Positions 6,910 through 15,032 of a stretch of 64,000 nt of DNA are shown here, in pieces (position 1 is the first letter of the stretch; every line of letters starts with the position of its first letter). The notes under the pieces are model-generated. The model saw only the letters and a program-made list of their open reading frames with translations. It was not told where the DNA came from and searched no databases. The DNA comes from Prochlorococcus sp. MIT 1223. GTDB lineage: Bacteria; Cyanobacteriota; Cyanobacteriia; PCC-6307; Cyanobiaceae. The position numbers and the translations under genes are program-made. The DNA lies in contig NZ_CP139303.1 of NCBI RefSeq assembly GCF_034092465.1, positions 1,578,865 to 1,642,864 on the forward strand, read 5' to 3'.

Positions 6910-7953
6910 ATGCAGACTTATGGAAATCCAAGCGTTACATACGGTTGGTGGGCTGGAAATGCTGGGGTAACAAACCGATCAGGTAAGTTTATCGCCGCTC
7001 ATGCTGCTCACACTGGATTAATAGCTTTTGCTGCTGGTGCAGCAACTTTGTGGGAACTCGCACGTTTTGATCCTTCAATCTCTATGGGTCATCAGAGTTC
7101 GATTTTTTTAGCTCATCTCGCTTCTATAGGTATTGGTTTTGATGAAACTGGATCTGTATGGACCGGGGCTAATGTTGCTTCAGTAGCAATTGTTCACCTT
7201 GTAGCGTCAATGGTTTATGGGGCTGGAGGGCTTTTGCACTCTCTGTATTTCAGCTCAGATATGCAAGAAAGTGACGTTAAGCAAGCTAGAAAGTTTAAAC
7301 TCGAATGGGATAATCCCAAAAATTTAACTTTTATTCTTGGCCATCACCTCCTTTTCTTTGGGGTAGCAAACATTTGGTTTGTTGAATGGGCGAGAATTCA
7401 TGGAATCTATGACCCTGCAATAGATGCTATTCGTCAGGTTGAATACAACTTGAATTTGAACGCTATCTGGAGTCATCAATTTGATTTTTTATCAATAGAT
7501 AGCCTCGAAGATGTTATGGGAGGGCATGCATTTTTGGCATTTCTTCAAATAAGTGGAGGTGCTTTGCATATTGCTCAAAAAACTGGCCAGTACACTAAAT
7601 ACAAAGGTGCTGGGCTTCTATCTGCTGAAGCAGTTTTATCTTGGTCTCTAGCCGGCATAGGTTGGATGGCAATTGTTGCAGCATTTTGGTGTGCACAGAA
7701 CACAACTGTTTATCCAACTGAGTTTTTTGGAGAGCCTTTAATTCAGAAATTTACTATTGCTCCTTATTGGATAGATAGTGGAGATTTTTCTGATAGCAAT
7801 GCTTTCTTTGGTCATAGCACAAGAGCTGCTTTAACAAACGTCCATTACTATTTTGGATTCTTCTTTATCCAAGGTCATTTATGGCATGCTCTTAGATCTA
7901 TGGGCTTTAATTTTAAAGACGTACTTAGTTCATTGAACGTTAAATCAGCATAG
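6910..7953 (+). CDS. pcb: Pcb divinyl-chlorophyll a/b light-harvesting protein (second copy)
   Basis: This is the second Pcb antenna protein, 347 aa, with the same six-helix layout and N-terminus (MQTYGNPSVTYGWWAGNAG). It differs from the first copy mainly in three places: the loop after the second helix (FSSDMQESDVKQARK against DGDLADGPVPTTKK), the helix IV-V loop (QKTGQYTKYKGAG, about eight residues shorter) and the C-terminus (LSSLNVKSA). These are the surfaces expected to decide photosystem partner or expression niche, which is inference. The central block shares base-identical tracts with the first copy. It is preceded by its own 278-base gap and followed by its own terminator, so the two pcb genes are probably separate transcripts that can be regulated independently. 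Confidence 0.95.
   Translation: MQTYGNPSVTYGWWAGNAGVTNRSGKFIAAHAAHTGLIAFAAGAATLWELARFDPSISMGHQSSIFLAHLASIGIGFDETGSVWTGANVASVAIVHLVASMVYGAGGLLHSLYFSSDMQESDVKQARKFKLEWDNPKNLTFILGHHLLFFGVANIWFVEWARIHGIYDPAIDAIRQVEYNLNLNAIWSHQFDFLSIDSLEDVMGGHAFLAFLQISGGALHIAQKTGQYTKYKGAGLLSAEAVLSWSLAGIGWMAIVAAFWCAQNTTVYPTEFFGEPLIQKFTIAPYWIDSGDFSDSNAFFGHSTRAALTNVHYYFGFFFIQGHLWHALRSMGFNFKDVLSSLNVKSA
7326..7523 (+). repeat. pcb conversion tract A, copy 2
   Basis: This tract is identical to 5256-5453 except for one base that changes Val to Ile (A at 7429). It is bounded on both sides by clearly diverged sequence. Confidence 0.85.
7645..7715 (+). repeat. pcb conversion tract B, copy 2
   Basis: This 71-base tract is identical to 5590-5660. 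The codons immediately downstream (ACTGAGTTTTTTGG against TGAAGCTTGGTATGG) already differ. Confidence 0.85.
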
Positions 7954-7977
7954 ATTTGATTAAATTTGATCTACAAA

Positions 7978-8012
7978 GAAAAAGCCTTGTCATACAGTGA
8001 CGAGGCTTTTTC
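7978..8012 (+). terminator. rho-independent terminator after second pcb
   Basis: An inverted repeat pairs AAAAGCCTTGTCA with TGACGAGGCTTTT through a 4- to 5-base loop and runs into TTTTTC. The stem contains one wobble pair. Confidence 0.9.
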
Positions 8013-8039
8013 TTTAACTTATTTAAAACTATACAGTTT

Positions 8040-8399
8040 ATGTTTAACTCTCTTTTCGCATTAACTCAATTTAATCTAATTTGGATAGGTATACCATCTA
8101 TCTTGCTATTAGTTTTTATTACTATATTATTTTTTAGAAAAACCGATAAAAAGTTTTTTATAGCCAAAGACGGTAGCAGATTTATTACAAAAGAAGAATG
8201 CGAAAAATATGATTCAGTCTTAGAAAAAATAAATAGAGTTTTACAAAACTTTGATAATGCCTCCAGTTCTGTTGATGATTTTGGTTTAACTACAGACTTT
8301 ATTCAAAAATTGAAATCCAATGGTTTTAATAATGGGAAACAAATACTAAAACATAGAGAGGAATTTAAAACTTTGGTTGACATTATATATAATCAATAA
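8040..8399 (+). CDS. membrane-anchored hypothetical protein (119 aa)
   Basis: This protein of 119 residues has one N-terminal membrane helix (about residues 12-32, LIWIGIPSILLLVFITILFF). A polar cytoplasmic or lumenal domain follows, with KFFIAKDGSRFITKEECEKY and a C-terminal helical region ending EFKTLVDIIYNQ. The segment FGLTTDFIQKLKSNGF resembles a helix-hairpin-like repeat but is too short to assign. It starts at an ATG just after the pcb terminator and has no obvious operon partner. I do not recognise the family. Confidence 0.6.
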   Translation: MFNSLFALTQFNLIWIGIPSILLLVFITILFFRKTDKKFFIAKDGSRFITKEECEKYDSVLEKINRVLQNFDNASSSVDDFGLTTDFIQKLKSNGFNNGKQILKHREEFKTLVDIIYNQ

Positions 8400-8425
8400 T
8401 TTTACTCAATTAATATAATCTTGCC

Positions 8426-8551
8426 TTATGTAGGCTTCCCTTTGTTAAATGCAGTAGAGCTTTCTTTAATGAACTCACGCATCCCTAGCAAAGCAAGTAA
8501 CCCTAATGTCCCGCCAAGTAATACTGGAACTAGAGGTTCAATTTGAGTCAT
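8426..8551 (-). CDS. small single-helix membrane protein (41 aa)
   Basis: A 42-codon frame with an ATG at 8551 encodes MTQIEPLVPVLLGGTLGLLA and then LLGMREFIKES, with a polar tail ending NKGKPT. It has one glycine/leucine membrane helix followed by a basic amphipathic end. The IEPLxxxxLxGxLGL opening recalls PetG (cytochrome b6f subunit V), but the later residues do not fit PetG, so I do not assign it. No neighbouring gene shares its strand closely. The clean start, length and topology make it a credible small membrane protein. Confidence 0.5.
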   Translation of the reverse strand: MTQIEPLVPVLLGGTLGLLALLGMREFIKESSTAFNKGKPT

Positions 8552-8775
8552 AATCTTTGCCTTGATTAGAATTGAATATGATCATTTAAATCCAAAATGA
8601 TCTAGAAGCCTTGAAATCTTTATTTAAAAAATTTATAGGCCTCTTATTTATTTTTAGTAATTCAAGAAGGATTTGTCTATGGGCTAAAAAACTTAGGTAT
8701 TTTCACCTTTTTAATTAATTCAAATTTTTATTTTATTAGAGATCAAGTTAATAGAATTATTTTGGCTTCTACTTT

Positions 8776-9006
8776 TTAGTATTCCTCCCAGTACTCTTCT
8801 TGGTCATCTTCAATATCTGGAGGGTCTTCGAGTTCTCCAGGGGATTCTCCTAGCATCATTAATAGCCCTTCTAAATATCTCATCTCAGAAGGATCTTCTG
8901 ATGAATTAAGAATTTCCCTGATTCTTTTGGCTGCATTCGGGTCATTATTTTCTACAGCTTTAGACAAAGCATAAAAAATTTTTTCTGAAGAGTCTTTTTT
9001 TTTCAT
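8776..9006 (-). CDS. conserved hypothetical acidic protein (76 aa)
   Basis: The ATG at 9006 is chosen because GGAGGAAG, a strong ribosome binding site, lies five bases upstream; the frame extends to a TTG at 9018, but that start would lie on top of this site. The protein is small and soluble: a helical N-terminal half (SEKIFYALSKAVENN, DPNAAKRIREILN) and a very acidic Pro-rich C-terminus (GELEDPPDIEDDQEEYWEEY). It may interact with a basic protein or nucleic acid partner. No family is recognised. It stands alone on the minus strand. Confidence 0.6.
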   Translation of the reverse strand: MKKKDSSEKIFYALSKAVENNDPNAAKRIREILNSSEDPSEMRYLEGLLMMLGESPGELEDPPDIEDDQEEYWEEY

Positions 9007-9083
9007 TACTTCCTCCAAAGATACTGAATTTGAAAGTAATTATTCATTTGAATACTTTGTTAAAGGAATAATTGAAAATGTGC

Positions 9084-9461
9084 TTAATAGTCAGATCCAG
9101 GATAATTAAGAGTTGATTCCTCTGTATCCACTTCTGAAAACTTTCTTTTCTCCCAATAGATATCTCTAACTATTAAAAACCGTATATCTTGTTCTTTTAA
9201 GAATTCTTCATTCACCAATTTTTGCAAGCTTTCGATTGAGAATTCCCCCCATCCCTCATAGTTTTCGATCCATTTTGCCATCTCCCATTCTTTTTCTGCC
9301 GCTATGTTTCTATAACCAAAAGCTGTTTTGCCATCATTAGATATTTCGCAGATATACCAATCTCCAATTACGCCAAAAAGATGTGCATAAACAATGATTT
9401 CACTCTTATCTCTCTCTTGTGTATTCAAATGAGAAATCGATGATGCCACTTCCTTCGGCAT
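9084..9461 (-). CDS. hypothetical protein resembling DUF2958-type proteins
   Basis: This is a soluble protein of about 125 residues. The core IIVYAHLFGVIGDWYICEIS, then KTAFGYRNIAAEKEWEM, GWGEFSIESLQKLV and a final IRFLIVRDIYWEKR follows the order of short motifs seen in DUF2958 proteins (GDWYICE, FGY, GEFSLEEL, ERDLHW-like end). The resemblance is by eye and needs a profile search. ATG 9461 is the first ATG; TTG codons upstream at 9485 and 9494 would add an N-terminal extension. The role is unknown. It stands alone in an A+T-rich area. Confidence 0.55.
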   Translation of the reverse strand: MPKEVASSISHLNTQERDKSEIIVYAHLFGVIGDWYICEISNDGKTAFGYRNIAAEKEWEMAKWIENYEGWGEFSIESLQKLVNEEFLKEQDIRFLIVRDIYWEKRKFSEVDTEESTLNYPGSDY

Positions 9462-9678
9462 TAGTGAGAAGGAGTTCTTGTTCAAAGAGACCAAACTTTT
9501 AGGTTATGAACTTGTCATTACATACACTACCCTTTTATAGGACGTAGTTGAATTTTATATCATTAGTTTTTTTATAGTGAATATAGTTTGTTGCTTATTG
9601 CAAGTACAATTTAAAGATTGAAAACTAAAAATTTATGCTTTAATTAACCTTAATTTGTTATTTAATAAAATAAGGTTG

Positions 9679-9987
9679 TTAACCCGTTCTCTCTGAGGCT
9701 TTTAAGGCTTGAAGTGCCATATTTAGGTGAACTTCCATTGCACCCAAAGCCATTATAGAACTATTGTCTTTGCCTTCTGCAAGGTATTCTCCTTTTTTTT
9801 CAAGTTTAGATAGTAGCTCTTTGCTTAATGTTTTCCAACTATCAATTAGTTCTTTGTATTCTTCTAATTCTCTTTGCTGCTTGATTGATTTAGTATTTTC
9901 TTCGCCCTTATCTTTATAAGCTTTGCTTAAAAGAGAACTTAATTCTCTGTGGCTAATAGAAGTAGGGGGTGATGGTAGATCTTGCAT
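9679..9987 (-). CDS. conserved hypothetical helical protein (102 aa)
   Basis: This 102-residue protein is predicted to be almost entirely helical. It has a Pro/Ser-rich start (MQDLPSPPTSISHRELSSLL) and then long charged helices with heptad-like spacing (RELEEYKELIDSWKTLSKEL), so a coiled coil is likely. It ends with ALGAMEVHLNMALQALKASE. No signal peptide or membrane span is present. It lies downstream of murD on the same strand with a gap of about 110 bases, so co-transcription is possible. I do not recognise a function. Confidence 0.6.
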   Translation of the reverse strand: MQDLPSPPTSISHRELSSLLSKAYKDKGEENTKSIKQQRELEEYKELIDSWKTLSKELLSKLEKKGEYLAEGKDNSSIMALGAMEVHLNMALQALKASERTG

Positions 9988-10096
9988 TGTTCGTCTCGCG
10001 ACTTTTTTAAATTAACAATTAAGCTGAAGAATTTCCAGTGATTTAAAGGGTGTAATCACCGGCCATTATTTTGTTAAAAGTTTTTCCGTTCTTTTT

Positions 10097-11509
10097 TTAT
10101 ACTTTCTCTTTATATTTCTTGAATAACTCCTTGAAATCATTTCCTCTTTCTTCAAAGTTTTGATATTGGTCAAAGCTAGAGCATGCTGGAGAAAGCAAAA
10201 TACTTGAAGCTCCAAGGCCTTTTCCCATTTTGAAAGCGGCAAAAGAAGCTTCAGTAAGACTTCTATGAATAGATAAATGTGCTTTAAAACCTGACTCTAA
10301 GATTAATTCTTTAAGTGATTGAGCTGACTCGCCAAATAGATAAATACTACATGCGCTCTTATTCAGTTGTTCAAGCCATTTAGAAGGTTCGCCTTGCTTT
10401 ATTTTTCCACCAGCTAAAACTACTAATGGATCTTGAATGGATTTAAGTCCAACTATTGCTGAATCATAGTTAGTAGCTTTGCTGTCATTAAATACTTTGA
10501 TGTTGTCTATTTTACCAATATATTCGAGCCTATGTGGGACCCCGTAGAAATCTGATAGGCCAAATTTAATTTCTTCAGCTGAAAGATCTAGTTTTCGCAA
10601 TGCTGCAGTCACAATTAGTAGATTTTGAAGATTATGCTCTCCTGGCATTGAAAGAATTGATGAATGGAATAATTCACTTTCTTTCTCGCAAACTATGCCT
10701 GCTTGATTGATCCAGTAAGCAGTTCTGAAGCCTCCATTTTCTTCTCCTTGTGCACTTATCCATATCCCATCACTTAGTTTTTCTTTGTGATTATTTAAAT
10801 ATTCATCATCAGAGTTATAAATTCGTATAGATGATTGATCTATAAGCTTTTTTTTGATTTTAAAATAATTATCTATGTTTTTATGGCGCTCTAAATGATC
10901 GGGTGTGAAAGTTGTCCATATTCCTATCTGCGGAGTGATTTCTGAGGCTGATTCAATTTGGTAGCTGCTTAATTCCATGACTAAGCAGGATGGAATACTT
11001 TTCCCATTATTTAATTCATTTAATGCAATCTCTGATGCTGGATAGCCAATATTCCCTCCCATAAGAGAGTTAATATTATTTTTCTTTAAAACATGATTAA
11101 TCATTGCTGTAACTGTTGTCTTTCCATTTGTACCTGTTATCGCAATCCAAGGAATGTGTTTAAGATTTTCCCAGGCAAGAGAAATTTCCCCCTGCACTTT
11201 TATTCCTAGATTTCTCAATTGAACTAATGTCATGTGATCCCATGGAATTGCTGGACTAGTAATTACTTCAGAAATATCTTCAATCCATGGATAAAAGCTT
11301 GATATGACTAGAGATTTTCCAAGTGCTACAGTAATTCCTAAAACTTCTAACCTTTTTGAAATCTCTAAATATTCTTTACTTCTTTCTTTTTCTATCACTA
11401 CTACTTTTTTACCTTTTTTTTTCAATAGCTTGGCAGCGCTTATTCCAGATTTACCTAAGCCAATAACAACTGATATTGCATTTGAGTTTTTTTTCTTAAC
11501 CAATTCCAT
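10097..11509 (-). CDS. murD: UDP-N-acetylmuramoylalanine--D-glutamate ligase
   Basis: MurD adds D-glutamate to UDP-MurNAc-L-alanine in the cytoplasm, the second amino-acid step of peptidoglycan precursor synthesis, using ATP. The N-terminal UDP-binding domain shows VVIGLGKSGISAAKLLKKKG (residues 14-33). The central ATP domain has the Mur-ligase P-loop ITGTNGKTT (124-132) and the lysine-carbamylation region around HLERHKN. The C-terminal domain has NDSKATNYDSA and VVLAGGKIKQGE. At 470 aa it is standard length. It is a single gene on the minus strand; ddl, ftsQ and ftsZ, also wall or division genes, lie far away at the other end of the window. Confidence 0.97.
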   Translation of the reverse strand: MELVKKKNSNAISVVIGLGKSGISAAKLLKKKGKKVVVIEKERSKEYLEISKRLEVLGITVALGKSLVISSFYPWIEDISEVITSPAIPWDHMTLVQLRNLGIKVQGEISLAWENLKHIPWIAITGTNGKTTVTAMINHVLKKNNINSLMGGNIGYPASEIALNELNNGKSIPSCLVMELSSYQIESASEITPQIGIWTTFTPDHLERHKNIDNYFKIKKKLIDQSSIRIYNSDDEYLNNHKEKLSDGIWISAQGEENGGFRTAYWINQAGIVCEKESELFHSSILSMPGEHNLQNLLIVTAALRKLDLSAEEIKFGLSDFYGVPHRLEYIGKIDNIKVFNDSKATNYDSAIVGLKSIQDPLVVLAGGKIKQGEPSKWLEQLNKSACSIYLFGESAQSLKELILESGFKAHLSIHRSLTEASFAAFKMGKGLGASSILLSPACSSFDQYQNFEERGNDFKELFKKYKEKV

Positions 11510-11610
11510 TAATAATTAGAGACTTGTTGAAGATTGGACTTAAAGGACTGGCAAGAACATTCTCTCCTTGCTTAGATCGTATTAAATAAATAACTTTTTA
11601 GACCTTTTAC

Positions 11611-11757
11611 ATGACTACAAGCTTTAAGCAAAAAGGATTGCAGAACGCTTCTCATCAAAGTCAGGCTTGTAATTGTAATCACTGTATGGGTATTAGGAGG
11701 CAACAACAAGAAAGTGAGTTGAAATGGTTGAGAGAGCATCAATTGTTTGATCGTTAA
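11611..11757 (+). CDS. small Cys-rich hypothetical protein (48 aa)
   Basis: A 49-codon frame with an ATG at 11611 encodes a soluble basic peptide with a clustered ACNCNHC motif (CxCxxC with a His between), followed by RRQQQESELKWLREHQLFDR. The cluster looks like a metal- or redox-active site. It is too short for standard gene-finding limits but has normal codon use, and lies between divergent murD and the minus-strand tRNA-Val. Because the motif is compact and the tail helical, I consider it a likely real small protein of unknown function. Confidence 0.45.
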   Translation: MTTSFKQKGLQNASHQSQACNCNHCMGIRRQQQESELKWLREHQLFDR

Positions 11758-11786
11758 ATCAATTCGTTGCTTTTAAAAGGATTTTA

Positions 11787-11858
11787 TGGGCGATACTGGA
11801 ATCGAACCAGTGACTCCTACCGTGTCAAGGTAGTGCTCTACCTCTGAGCTAATCGCCC
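11787..11858 (-). tRNA. tRNA-Val (anticodon GAC)
   Basis: Read on the minus strand it folds as a cloverleaf with acceptor GGGCGAT/ATCGCCC, D arm TAGCTCAGAGGTAGAGCA, anticodon arm CTACC-TTGACAC-GGTAG (anticodon GAC) and T arm with GGTTCGATTCC. CCA is not encoded. No integrase or duplicated 3' end is seen next to it. Confidence 0.95.
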
Positions 11859-11926
11859 GTGAGAAAGTTGTTAATTAGAGCTTCTATTCTTTCATCAAAC
11901 AAGCTTTCCCTTTCAATTATAGTTTC

Positions 11927-12715
11927 TCATTGCCTTAATAATTCAATTCTCCATCGGTTCCTTTTTGTTAGTTCAAGATGTAATACTTCCAGACAACCTT
12001 TGTCTTCAAGTTGGACTCGGTCTCCAACTTTGAGTGGTCGGCTGGATTGCTTTATGGTTGCCCAATTCAATCGAAGACGCCCTTCTTTTATATGATTGAC
12101 AACCTTAGATCTTGATAAACCGAAACCAGCCGAAGCAATTGCATCAAGCCTAGTGGATGCTTCTACCGAATTAATCTTTCGGGGTAATCTCTGTAATGGG
12201 AAATTTAATTCATTAAGCTCTAAAGCTTCTAACCTGATTTCTATTTCTCTTATTAATCCAACTTTGCCATTTAGAAATAGGGCAGATTCAGGAGAACAAA
12301 TAACTTGAGCGCCTCTGTCTTTTATTAGCCATATATCTCCAACATCTTCTGAGGAAACACCAAATGCGTTCAAAGCATTTTTGAAATCTAATTTCTCAGC
12401 TCTATCAAATAAGAAGTTCCCTTTTATAGTAATTCCTTTTATTGGTAATAAAACTTCTTCTGAAAACTTTTCTTTAGATGCTCTTCTAAAACATATTCTC
12501 TTCTTCTCCGCCAATGGATATCCACCGTCAGAAAAGCATTCGATATCATTTAAAAGATTAAACTTTTCTTCTACTTCTTCTCTTAATAATGGTGAAATAA
12601 ATTTTGTCCATATAGGTTCCCATGAGTTAAAAGCTAATTCAGCTTTAGATAGTATTAATTGAAGTTCTTTTTTATTTAAAGAACCTTTTAATAAATCTTT
12701 AATTGGTAAATTCAC
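11927..12715 (-). CDS. photosystem II S4-domain (YlmH-like) RNA-binding protein
   Basis: This 262-aa protein belongs to the cyanobacterial/plastid S4-domain family named for a photosystem II link and related to YlmH. The C-terminal S4 RNA-binding domain (about 185-245) is clear: VEASTRLDAIASAGFGLSRS, then KVVNHIKEGRLRLNWA and LKVGDRVQLEDKG. The N-terminal two thirds form the YlmH-type domain with YPLAEKKRICFRR. The biochemical role is unsettled; RNA binding is the safe statement and the photosystem II link comes from the family name. It starts at an ATG, ends 68 bases before the tRNA-Val gene and is probably co-directional with the 12772 gene. Confidence 0.88.
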   Translation of the reverse strand: MNLPIKDLLKGSLNKKELQLILSKAELAFNSWEPIWTKFISPLLREEVEEKFNLLNDIECFSDGGYPLAEKKRICFRRASKEKFSEEVLLPIKGITIKGNFLFDRAEKLDFKNALNAFGVSSEDVGDIWLIKDRGAQVICSPESALFLNGKVGLIREIEIRLEALELNELNFPLQRLPRKINSVEASTRLDAIASAGFGLSRSKVVNHIKEGRLRLNWATIKQSSRPLKVGDRVQLEDKGCLEVLHLELTKRNRWRIELLRQ

Positions 12716-12771
12716 TTTTAATAATTAAAAAAAATAATACCTTTAAATCAAAAAGAAGATTTTTAGACGAT

Positions 12772-13344
12772 TTAAATATCATTTAAACTAATAATTTTAA
12801 GGTTATTAGAATCTTTTATTAGTTTCCAAGGTAATTCAAACTCCAATGGAGTTTCTAGTAAGAGTAAATATTTGCCTTCTTTGCTTGTTTTACGAAGAGT
12901 TTGAATATCATCATTTATTTCTGGATTGACACTCCCAGAAGCAACATAGCTACCAATCCATCCAGACCCCATACCCAATAAACTTCCAATTAATGGTTCG
13001 GCAATTGGATCAAATCCAAATTGAGAGAATGTTTTTAGGCCCGTCATCTTTGTAAATGCTAGCCCTGTAATTAACCCAAATGGCATTAGCCAGAATGCCA
13101 TTGTTTTTTGACGTAATTTCTTAGCGAGTTTAGGACTCAATAGTTTTACGCTATCAATATCAAATATTTTGACCGCACTTTTTATTTCTTTTCCCAATCC
13201 CTCCATTTGATTGAATTCCTTTTCTCCAAAAGAGCTAGGACGAACAAGTTGTACTTTTAATGGGGATTCAGATGTTCCTTGAAGTTCTGTAATTAATCCG
13301 TTGGCTTCCTCAATGCCTTTGAAGACAACTACGCAAATAGGCAC
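12772..13344 (-). CDS. conserved hypothetical membrane-associated protein (190 aa)
   Basis: This 190-residue protein has an N-terminal alpha/beta-like part (MPICVVVFKGIEEANGLITE). A hydrophobic glycine-rich middle follows (about residues 82-135: FWLMPFGLITGLAFTKMTGL and LIGSLLGMGSGWIGSYVASG), like the glycine-zipper segments that insert into membranes. The C-terminal domain is polar (KYLLLLETPLEFELPWKLI). The same general plan, a soluble domain broken by a glycine-rich hydrophobic hairpin, occurs in several cyanobacterial proteins of unknown role. The ATG start has GGAGGAAAT upstream, a good ribosome binding site. It is divergent from serA. Confidence 0.65.
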   Translation of the reverse strand: MPICVVVFKGIEEANGLITELQGTSESPLKVQLVRPSSFGEKEFNQMEGLGKEIKSAVKIFDIDSVKLLSPKLAKKLRQKTMAFWLMPFGLITGLAFTKMTGLKTFSQFGFDPIAEPLIGSLLGMGSGWIGSYVASGSVNPEINDDIQTLRKTSKEGKYLLLLETPLEFELPWKLIKDSNNLKIISLNDI

Positions 13345-13445
13345 AATTTCCTCCTGAATTGTTTGGATTTTGAACCCTAGGCCTCAGAAAACTGGTAAGC
13401 AACATTTAGCTCACTAAAGTTCAGAGCGGCAGCCTTAAGCCTTTA

Positions 13446-15032
13446 ATGACAAAAGTACTTGTTTCTGATCCAATTGACCAAGCAGGCTTAGATATTCTCA
13501 GCCAAGTCTCTCAGGTGGATAAGCGTTTAGGGCTTTCACTTGAAGAGTTGATGCAGATAATTTCTGAATACGATGCTTTGATGATTCGTTCTGGCACTTT
13601 GGTGACTAGCGAAGTTATCGAGAAAGCTGAGAATCTTCGAATTATTGGGAGAGCAGGAGTTGGCGTTGATAATGTTGATGTGCCTGCCGCTACACGAAAA
13701 GGAATCTTAGTTGTAAATTCTCCTGGAGGAAACACGATTGCTGCTGCAGAACATTCATTGGCAATGCTCTTAGCTCTTTCGCGACATATTCCACAAGCTC
13801 ATGGGAGCATGTTATCTGGGACATGGCAGAGAAAAAAATATGTCGGGAATGAGCTTTATAAAAAGATTTTAGGGGTAGTAGGACTGGGCAAAATAGGTTC
13901 TCATGTCGCGAAAGTTGCAAAGGCAATGGGAATGGAGATCTTGGCGTTTGACCCCTTTGTTTCAGCAGAACGTGCTCAGCAAATGCAAGTCAATTTAAGT
14001 AATCTTGAAGAACTATTTGAAAAATCAGATTACATAACACTTCATTTGCCAAGAACTTCTGAAACAGAGAATTTAGTTGATTTCAAAATGTTGTCACGTA
14101 TGAAATCAACTGCAAGATTGGTTAATTGTGCACGTGGAGGAATTATTAATGAACCTGATTTAGCTAAAGCTCTAAATACAGGTGTTATTGCGGGGGCTGC
14201 GTTAGATGTTTATGGAGTCGAACCGTTGAGTGATGATTCGCCACTAAGATCCGTTGAGAAAGGATTGATTCTGACTCCTCACTTGGGAGCTTCAACAACT
14301 GAAGCTCAAGAAAATGTGGCTATTGATGTAGCTGAGCAAATTAGAGACGTTTTAAAGGGTTTACCTGCGCGAAGTGCTGTAAATATTCCTGGATTAAGTG
14401 CTGAAATTATGGATAGCTTGAAACCACATTTGCAACTTGCGGAAACTCTTGGCCTATTTGCTAATCAATTGTCTGGAGGGCAAATTCAGAAGATAGAGGT
14501 AAGACTTCAAGGTGAATTTGCTAAACATCCTTCTCAACCTTTAGTAATAGCAACTCTTAAAGGTGTTTTGACTAATGCTTTGGGAGACAGAATTAACTAT
14601 GTAAACGCGTCTCTTGAAGCAAAGGGGCGTGGAATTGATGTTGTTGAGGTAAAAGAAGACTTTAATCCTGATTTTTCAGGGGGCGCATTGCAACTAACTA
14701 CTTTCGGGGATAGTGGAACCAATAGTGTCTCAGGAACAGTTTTTGCGGATGGAGATCTCAGAATTACAAGTATTGATGATTTCCCCGTAAACGTATCACC
14801 CAGTCGACATATGCTGTTTACTCGACATAGTGATATGCCAGGAATAATTGGGAAATTAGGTTCTTTATTGGGAGAACACAACGTTAACATTGCTTCTATG
14901 CAGGTTGGTAGACGAATTGTTAGAGGGGAAGCTGTAATGGTTTTAAGCGTTGATGACCCTATCCCCTCTGAGCTTTTAGGATCTGTTCTATCAATTTCTG
15001 GAATCAATCAAGCAAAGTCTGTAACCTTGTGA
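13446..15032 (+). CDS. serA: D-3-phosphoglycerate dehydrogenase
   Basis: This enzyme makes 3-phosphohydroxypyruvate from 3-phosphoglycerate, the first step of serine synthesis, with NAD. The 528-aa length is that of the long form with substrate, NAD, intervening and ACT domains. The NAD fold is at ILGVVGLGKIGSHVAKV (141-157), and the catalytic Arg and His-Glu regions are at LVNCARGG and LTPHLGAST. The C-terminal ACT domain starts near HMLFTRHSDMPGIIGKLGS and contains the serine-type regulatory loop, so feedback control by serine is plausible. Its stop overlaps the prmA start by four bases (GTGA), indicating translational coupling. Confidence 0.97.
   Translation: MTKVLVSDPIDQAGLDILSQVSQVDKRLGLSLEELMQIISEYDALMIRSGTLVTSEVIEKAENLRIIGRAGVGVDNVDVPAATRKGILVVNSPGGNTIAAAEHSLAMLLALSRHIPQAHGSMLSGTWQRKKYVGNELYKKILGVVGLGKIGSHVAKVAKAMGMEILAFDPFVSAERAQQMQVNLSNLEELFEKSDYITLHLPRTSETENLVDFKMLSRMKSTARLVNCARGGIINEPDLAKALNTGVIAGAALDVYGVEPLSDDSPLRSVEKGLILTPHLGASTTEAQENVAIDVAEQIRDVLKGLPARSAVNIPGLSAEIMDSLKPHLQLAETLGLFANQLSGGQIQKIEVRLQGEFAKHPSQPLVIATLKGVLTNALGDRINYVNASLEAKGRGIDVVEVKEDFNPDFSGGALQLTTFGDSGTNSVSGTVFADGDLRITSIDDFPVNVSPSRHMLFTRHSDMPGIIGKLGSLLGEHNVNIASMQVGRRIVRGEAVMVLSVDDPIPSELLGSVLSISGINQAKSVTL

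Noticed and set aside
11787-11858. tRNA-Val and tRNA-Gly as integration sites of a mobile island
   Set aside because: No integrase, no repeated tRNA 3' end and no change in gene content were seen near either tRNA.
14597-15007. Minus-strand frame of 136 codons inside serA
   Set aside because: It is antisense to the ACT-domain end of serA and has no family likeness.
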